Below, piece after piece: positions 22,313 to 31,300 of a stretch of DNA of 64,000 bases (position 1 is its first letter; each line of letters starts with the position of its first letter). A model generated the notes under the pieces. It was not told where the DNA came from. It did not search any database and saw only the letters and a list, made by a program, of their open reading frames with translations. This stretch comes from Lumbricus rubellus (lineage: Eukaryota; Annelida; Clitellata; Crassiclitellata; Lumbricidae): positions 63,004,131 to 63,068,130 of the forward strand of contig OX243811.1 in the NCBI GenBank assembly GCA_945859605.1, read 5' to 3'. The position numbers were made by a program, and so were the translations under genes.

Positions 22313-25300
22313 GATAATGAGTGCCTTTAAGGATCTCAAAACATCTCTCAATGCATAGCAGGTAGGGCATAGCCGGGTGCTGACCCGGATACCCGGAATT
22401 GCCGGGTATTTGATACCCGGCAGATAACCGGACCCGGTAATAAAAGGTCTATCGGGCCGGGTGGGTAATTATGAATAGCATACCACACATCAAAGGGCTT
22501 AACAGCTAACCTGCAAGATCTCTCAACTGGGCATTGTAGTACAATGAACAGACAATCACAGAACAAACAGCCTGCTGATGGTTGCTTTATATTAGACTAT
22601 CCTATTTCAAACAGGAGCCAGCAAGATGAGGGGATAAGAGGAGGAGGGAGAGTTTTGTATGACCCTCTTCTATGTTGTCTGTCTTCCTTCCTCCTCCTCC
22701 TTCTCCTCTTTGTTTTCTACTACCCCTTACTGAGAGGAACAGTAGTAGAATTGAAGGAGAAGAGGAATAATATATATATATACATACATACATATACATA
22801 TATATACACATATATATATTTAAATAGAAGAGTGGCACCTTGTTTCATGCTTTCTCCTCTTCTTCCTTCCTCCTCTTTCTCTTCTATTACCCCTTCCTCT
22901 TCCTCCTGCTGTTTGGCTGTTTGAAATATCAAACAGAGAGAGACAGGAGATGATGAAGGAGGAGGGGTAGGAACTGTGGTAGAAGGTGAAGAAGTATAGG
23001 AAAGGGGAAAGAGGTGCTGCTCACTGACCATAGCTATATAGGTTGGCCAGTGGTTATCTGTTAATCCCTTATCTTTAAAGCCTGTTTGATCTGTCACACT
23101 CTCATTCAAGTCAGATAGACTAGGACTTGTCAGAAGGAATACCTTCCACCTGTTGACATGCTTTTGCAGCCAAGCTTAATAGGCTTGCCCCCTACCCCCA
23201 TATGACCAAGTATACATCTCACAGATTAAGGGATGGTGCACTTTGAAATATATCTACATGTAGTTGGACTGCATACACCACAGAAACAGGACTGTTCATC
23301 AGGGCTGCTGACCTCTGACCTCCTTTCCTCCTGCCTGACTGGACAGTTAATAATTTCTATACAATACATCTATCAGCAGAGTTCATGAACAGATATTACT
23401 GGCACCTCTCAATCAATAACCGCTGGCAGAACTCAACTGTAGTAAAACTCTGACACTGAAGAATTTGACTCAATTCCACCAAAGGTAGCCAACAAACTGA
23501 GCGGTGTTCTTTTGACAGCATTCAAAGTGGAGACATACTATTCAGTTTAGAGATTAACGATTACTTTTAATACCCGGACCCGGTACCCGGACCCGGCAGA
23601 TTTTATTCAAACTACCCGGACCCGGTACCCGGTTGAAAAACGGCACCCGGCTATGCCCTAATAGCAGGTCCAAGTTCCATATGGTAAGGGAAAGTGTGAC
23701 TTGAACAGACTAACGTGTGTTAATTTCAGAATTCTCTGTGGGTCTAGTTTGAACGTGCACAGAATTTAGCGGCACTGGTTTTCTTATGAAAGCTTGTTGT
23801 GCTTTTGTAGTTGTTACAGCAGACAACCTCCGGTGGAAATCTTGGCACGCCGCTAGGAAATTTAGGAAATTCTGGGCTAGGTGAGTCTATTTTGTAATGG
23901 CATGTGCTGTGTTACGGCACCATAGAAATTATCATCATTATTTGTTTTTTGTTTGCTTGTGATTGCACTGATATCTTAATGTTGCAATTTGCTTGCTTCG
24001 TTACCTAGTTTGTTGGTTTAATCCTTGTGTTGTTGTTGTTTGTAGGTTTTAATGCTTTGCAAATGCAACAACTCTTGAATGCAGCTGCGTCCGTTTCTTT
24101 ACCCGGTTCAATGCAGAATACGCAAGGTACCAGTCGTCCTCTTTTCCACTCTCTTTCACTTATTTTCTTAAGTCAGATTCATTGGTTTGAGGATGTAGCT
24201 TAGGGATCGTTTCATGTTTTTGTGTGCACTAGAGTTTCATCTGAATTCAAGGTTAGCATGCTGGACGAATATGCACATCTGATATTGATTGAAGCAATTA
24301 AATTATTAGCAGACTTACTTGGTGAGGAAATGTTATTGATGAGGACATGGAGTATATGGTTGCCTTGGCACAGTGCAGACTTGTTGTTGTGAACCTTGTT
24401 TACGTTCCATTCTGCTTAATTTGAAGTGTGTGTTATGGACCCAAGAACCAGTAACTTGACATGCCGTATTAGTTAATGCACTGTGCAGAAACTACGGTGT
24501 GGCATCAGGTATGTTGACTTTTTCCAGCATACTGTGTCCTCTGTTAAACTGTATATATAATAAGTTGTCTTCCTATGACTGCACGTCAATGAGTCCACAC
24601 TGTAAGACGTCCATGATTGTGAAAGACGAAAGATTTTGTTAACCTGGCTGTGAAGTCTTAATTTCTGAGTGAGGAATTGTTTTCTAGGCGCGTAATTTAT
24701 TTAATGGATAACTTAATGTTTTTCTGGTTCTGTCTATCACGTCCTACACTGACATAGTTCTGCCTATTTATAATGCTCCTTCTTTGTACACTGTACAGGT
24801 CTCTCTACCTGAGTTCATACCATTGCCTGTCTGTAGGGGTAGCTTAAGGGACTGCTTCATTTGTACTTACTTGTTCACATTATGCTGTAGTGTACAGGTC
24901 TTTGCTTGCACTGTTTGTGACGACATTGTTGAGGACATCCATAACTGCATGGGTACATTAGGGTTGCTGTTGTTCTTTTAGGTGAGACTGGAAGTGGTCT
25001 ACATAATTTGGCTACTCTGGCAGCAATAGCCAACAAGTTTCCAGGTAACTGTTGTTCATCAGATCTCCTTCTGTTTTTGCACGTTGTCTGTCAAAAGCTT
25101 TTGCTGCCATGTATATAAAATAGGGGTTGAAGAAGCAGATGGAAAGACAGACAGACACACATACATGGATGGTGAATAATAGGAAGAGAGACAGAATGAT
25201 GGGTAGTTTATCTGTCTGTTTGTTTCTGTCTGCACGCTAATGAGTCCTGGATCCACACTGTAAGACGTGCAGGATTGCGAAGGATGAAAGGATTTTTATG

Positions 25301-28300
25301 GACTGAAGAATGTGGAGTTATAGAGGCAGAAGTGTAGAGCTCAGAGTGTAGGAATTAGCAAGAGCTTATATGTAGAAGTATAATTCAATAGCAGACAATT
25401 AATGAAGGAAGAAGCATAGATTTATGATGAGGAACACATTGTCTTTGTCTTTCAGCGCTTGGTTCATCGATGAACTCTCCGAACCTCGCTGCACTGCAGC
25501 ATTTGGCGAATAACAGTGGATCAGGTTCTGGAGGGATGAGTGGTCTTCACGGCCTCAACGCCTCGCCAGGTTAGCTGCTCTCCTATGCTCTACAGTGTTA
25601 AACAACATTACATAACACGACATATTTATTTGGTAAACCAACTTTATACCGTATTGCATTCATGTTTACCAAGTTGTATCAGTTTACACAGGAGATGCAA
25701 AAAGGACCAAAGTCCTGCTTAGCCATAGCCACCTGAGAGCATTAGGTTGAAAGATGTATCATGGACAGCAACTGTTAGAAGTATGCAACCGAGAGCTGTA
25801 AATTTCTTGACTATATCGTATTTTAATTATTTAAAAATGAAAAGAAATAATGTAGAGTATAAGTGCGCAAGACACTGTGATTTAGGTTATTTCGTTATTA
25901 GTTACCTGAAGCTTCAGGTAACTAATAATGGGGTATTTGACATTCCTTGTGGTTCAAAATAGTTGGAGAAAACGTCGGTTAAGATAAAGCAGCATGAGTT
26001 TAAAGTGGTTGAGAAAGACATTTGATCTGTGTTAGAACCATTGGTGATGACTGAGAATGCTCAATAAACAATCGTTTCTAGCCTACTCTTAAGAACTATA
26101 GCAGTGTTGGATTTGTAGGAATTTAGATTGTTGCGTTATTATGGTTATAGAATGCAAATGGTGTGTATTTTATTTATATTTTGTGTTTACATATGGCACA
26201 CTGTTGATTGACAGGCAGCTCTTCAAGTGATGATGATGCAATACAAACACACATATTAAGTCATTCTGATCAGTCTGCAATCTGTACAGTCCATGTCAAA
26301 AGTCGATTACTATGCCTTTCAGTAAATGGAAATGAGTTCTCTGTTCATGCATTGCATGGGTCGTGTGAAGAGTAGACTGCGAGGGAGATGAATAGCTAAC
26401 TGGGGCTTGCTACCCATATGCTGAGGCTGAGAAAGTTGATGTTGCTTAGGGTTCATTCAGTTGATTGCTTCTAGGGTTTAGTCAAAGGCGACTGCTTCAT
26501 TTATTCTAAGTCATATGTAGGGCCCCCAGAAATTCGCGATCTTGCGCAGCGCAAATTTAGCGCAAATTTCCAGGTTTCGCGCAACAGCGCAAAAATTGCC
26601 AATCCGCGCAATTTTTGCGCAATTTTTGACAAAATCTTGCTAGTTTATCTAAATTGGGCTTTGATTGAATTAAAATATCACTGCGGCGCGTGGCAGTTCA
26701 ACATAGCAACGAAACCGATGGGCGATAATCAAAATGGCGGCCGCAGAATGGGATGAAATTATATTGGAATTTTTAGTTAAAGATCGTTATTTTTAGTAGT
26801 AATGTACCAAACTTAAAGTATAAAAATTCCAGAACTTCACGGCCACACAATAAAATATGTTAGACGAAGTTTCTCAAAGCAGTCACACGGCAGCGTCGCG
26901 TAGGCCTACTTATGACAGAGCGAACGCATTTAATCTATGGGTGTCAGGCGTGCAGACAAAGACGGAAGGCTACTATTCAGCACGTTGTGTAACTTGGTGA
27001 TTCATTATAATATAGGCATATGATATTAATAAATAATGTCATCTTGAAGTTGTAGGCCTATTTGTAATGAGCGTAGATTGCTGTGGGCGTAAATTCTGCA
27101 CAATAAAAATTCTTTGCAATAACTTTATAACTGCATTTTTTACTTGATTTTCTAATTTCTAGAACGCCAAAGCTTTACATTAAGTGACAAAAACACTGCT
27201 AGATACTTTGGTACACCGATTTAATGAAAAATAAAACGAAAATTATAATTTTTTAACTTGCGCAAAATTGGCGCAAATTTTTCATTTTTGGTGCGCAATT
27301 TTTTCAGTTTCTTGGCGCAAATTTCTGGGGGCCCTACATATGGCAGTTGACTGATCAATTGTATTGTATTTAAGAGTGTTGTAATGTAACTTAGCAGTTG
27401 CATCTATGGTGCCATCAGAGAGCGTCTGTGTGTACTTTTCAGGTGGTGCTGGTTCAATGGGTTCCTCTAAAGGTTGGTCTGTTGTTAAGAATAGACTTTG
27501 TTTTCATGTTTCTTTGCCCATCCAGAATGCATGCATGCCATAACATGTAGATATGTAATTCATCGTACAAGTGCATGATCGTAGCTCTGATGGCAATGCA
27601 AATGGCAACCGGTTCGTGCAGAGGCTGGTTGGTTGCTTAACAAAAGTGCTTGCCACCGTTCAAGTGTTATTGCCTCGGGCATTTCTTATCTTGCGCTCAA
27701 AGTAGGTCACATTCTCAGCCTCTTTCTGAGCATTGCGTTTGCTGGCTGGATCATTTCTTTTTCTCTTTGCAGCCTCATATATCTGTTTGGTTGTGTCTAT
27801 TGGCTGTTGATTTTACAACTTATAATTGGAATTATTTTTGCAAGATTCCAGAACCTATTCTACTGTGCTTAACTGTGCATTTTATTACAGCTTCTTATCT
27901 CGTCAGGTCCAGTGTCTTATCTGTTCTCTGTATTCATAATCTGGTCATATATGCAATCTCTTGAATCCATAACCTTGTGTTTTTTGTCCAAGTCTTAGTA
28001 ATAAGTCCTTCCTGTATAGGTGTGCACATTGAGCAACGCATCTCCTCCACTCATCCCCGTCCATCGCCAGCTCCCTGGCCTCATCCCAAACCATCTCCAA
28101 ACACCCCAAGTTGTCCAAGCCAGTATAATCTCAATTTATTACTTTGACCACTTGCGTAACCATCTGAAAATACACAGTGTAGAACTGAATAGGACTTAGT
28201 GATGAGAGTGATAAGGGCTTTATCCGTGGATGTGGAATAACCAGGTGGTTGATGGTCCAGATGGGCATGCAGCTGTATGGCTGACTGACTCCTTTGGATG

Positions 28301-31300
28301 TTATGTGCAGTTCCCTCGCTTTGAGCACGGCATTGATGACGGTGCCTTGATTGTTTGACCTTGCTGTGAAACGATCCAACTTTGTGAGATTTTACTTTAT
28401 TTTAGACTGATAGTGTTTGTTAGCGTACTGCATGATTTTGATATTTAAGAATGCCTGCATAACTTTTTGTACATGATAAGTTTGTTTTTCTGTTTTTTTA
28501 ATGAAGCTATGTCATTTGAGAAAATTGGGTATTTAGGTGAGATCTGGCTTGCGTTTAACTGTTATTGTGTCGGCTTTTTTGTCAGTTGTATCGTTGCATG
28601 CATTGGTGTGTGCTTTGGATTGCTTCAGTGCTTTGCTTGATTAAAAATCATGGAAATCAAAATTTTCACTGCCATCTGTGTGTTTTGCTTTGCCCTGGCT
28701 TTTAGTTTTAGGTCTTTAGTATTGTAATTATTACTGTAATGATAAGTTTATAAGCACCTCTGCAAGAGACTGCCCTTGGAGATGCTGCCAGCCTGACAAC
28801 ACTGAGCCATATTTATAAAAAAAGTGTGGTTTTCAAACACGTGCAGATGAGAGGCAAGAAGGACCAATGATATTATGTTGGATTCTCTTAAAATCAGACC
28901 GAAATTTAAGTCTGTTTCTAAAGTCAGACTGGAGAGAATTTTGCTTTTCTTTCCTCGTATATAGAAACGTGTTGCTTGGGTGAGTTTAGCTAAATCAGGA
29001 TTGCCTGTATTGCTTGCGAGGCTGATCATGGGTGAACTCTGCTTTGTCTTCTGTCTAGTAAAGGTTTACGGTAAACTTTTTCTGCTGTCTCATCCAATTT
29101 AGAGTTGGCTTTGGGATATTATACTATCGTTGTAATTTTGTAATTTTCTTGCAAGATGAAAATGATCATGTAATTGATAAATTTATTTACTGTAATCTAA
29201 ATTTAAGGTGACTTTTAAGTGTCCTATGCAATGTTCGGAGCAAGGCAACCTGAATTTATTTATTTACTCTATATGTTCCGAGGTGTTCTACATGTTCTAA
29301 GTGTTCTAAAGGCAAAGCAAGCATAGTTATCTAGTAGGAATAAACAGTTAAACACACATCTGTTAGTTGCAATGTTCAAAACAAAGCAATGGACGTTAAT
29401 TTGCAAACACTTTTTTCAGCATTTCTTCATCCGGATATATGCGATTATTAGGAGTGGATGCTCTATTTCATGACAACTGCACAGTCTGCTACTGTATGCC
29501 AAGGCTAAAAAAATGAATCAATTAGCACTTCATACAAAAGTTGTTGTCTCTTTGGTTAGTTAAATGAACGTCTTTCATATTCTGTCTACTTCTTGTCCTG
29601 CTCATAATTTCTCTTCCTTAATTACTGACCAAAATGCAAGTTTATTTAATCCTGAGGGTACAGCAAATGAAGCCAAGAGAAGCAAAGACTAACCCTCTAG
29701 CGATTAATACATTTCAAATCCTAAATGTACTAACATAAAAAGCATTAGATTTGATAAATATGATCGAAAAAGAAGAGATTTTGTTTACACTTATAACGAC
29801 CAAATTGCTGACTTTAATATAAACTGATGATGATGACTTGTGATGATGATAGTTCCACTACTACTAATAATAAAAAAATAATAGTAATAACAATAAAATG
29901 ATTGTTTTTATAGTGCCATAGGATGATTGTTTTTATAGTGCCATAGCACAGATGATGCCAAACAAAAAAGGCGCTGTGCAATTGTTAAAAACATGAGCCT
30001 GGTCTTGTTTATACATATTATGTATACAGAGATGTACAAAGCAAGACACTATAGCACTTGCGTGTTCCCTCAAGGTGATTTTTAACTGATGTGTGTGTTG
30101 CTTTTTGTGCTGCTCTTACCAGGTGGCCTCAACATGGGTGGGACGTCACAGTCGGGTGGTCCTCTTGCGAACATGTCGTCCCTACAGAACTCCCTGCCTG
30201 GCATGGGATCTTCTGACGGCCTGGGAGCCATGATGGGTGGCAATGGCATGAATGGCCTTTCCAACTCCGGATCTGGAATGGGAGGATCGGATGGACCATC
30301 GTATTCAGACATGCAGCAGCAACAGCAGTATGGCGGACTGTCAGGTTTACTAAACCCAGGTAAGTCTTTCACAGGTGTGCTTAACCCAGGTTTGTCTTTG
30401 TCTATCAGGTTTACTAAACCCAGGCATGTTGCACTATTTGATGGTTATTAAAATGTGGTATACTATGTTTATTTAGGTGTATCAAATATTTATGTGTTGC
30501 TCTTTTAGTCTTATGAAACCAGGCATGTCAAGTTCTTTAGGCTCATTAATGCTGGCTTGTAATGTTTGTTTTGGCTTGTGAAATCTAGGTTTGTAATGTA
30601 CTAAGCATAGTTTCATAATGACCTATGAGACCTACAAAACGTAGGTATATCTGCTCAGAAAACTTTTTAATGGCTACCCAAGAATATAATGACATTTTGT
30701 AATCACTAGTACCGGTAGACTTTCTTTTCTTCATCATTAGTGAGATAAAGAGTCCATGTGTAGTCTCATACTTTCTTTGTATAGTTTTTGGGTGCAATCA
30801 AGTGACACAGTCTGGATTGCTACCGGGCGACAGTAGCACAGACTTACCGTACCTGATGCATTTCTTCTGTTCGTTTAGCCTCGTTCTCCAACGCGCTGAC
30901 TGCTCAGACGATGTCGCAGCTTCAGCAGCACAGTGCCGGCAATCAGCTGCCTGGATCGCTCATGGGGCAATTCGGTGGCTCTGTAGGAGGAGGCGGTGTG
31001 TCGAGCTCAGCCGCTGGCAAACAGACGGAGGGTGAGTACCTGGAACGCGGTTACGTAAGTTTATCAACAGGTCCTTCACCAATTCCTGTGTACTGTGTCG
31101 GCAATGTATGTGTGTGTGCATATCTGTTCTGTTCTCAGCCATCCTTGATCCGAGGGTCGGCCGCATCATGTACAATGTTCCTCCAACGCTTCCTGTCCTC
31201 CGTCAATCTTATCATTTCTCCCAATGTCAATCCAGTCCACTCCTTGATGTTGCCCAGCCAGTTTGTTCTTGGTCTTCCTCTTTTCCGGTCTCCTGGCATT

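Larger units (their letters stand above)
21556..31031 (+). other. CELF: CELF linker segment (exons 6-13)
   Basis: Exon 6 reads on from RRM2 ([20 protein letters not shown]). Exons 8-13 all begin and end in phase 1 and are multiples of three (81, 63, 114, 30, 237, 153 nt), so each can be skipped without a frame change. Exon 11 is a 30-nt microexon coding for [10 protein letters not shown]. Exon 12 is Gly/Met/Ser/Asn-rich with a Q5 run. Confidence 0.9.

Noticed and set aside
22544..23109. Low-complexity frames on both strands
   Set aside because: They lie inside the non-autonomous hAT element in pyrimidine- and TA-rich sequence.
30089..30122. Hydrophobic start of the frame that contains CELF exon 12, like a signal peptide
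   Set aside because: Intron sequence upstream of the acceptor at 30122; CELF has no signal peptide.
30510..30560. Extra CELF exon after TTGCTCTTTTAG
   Set aside because: In the required phase it reaches a stop within three codons and its length is not a multiple of three.
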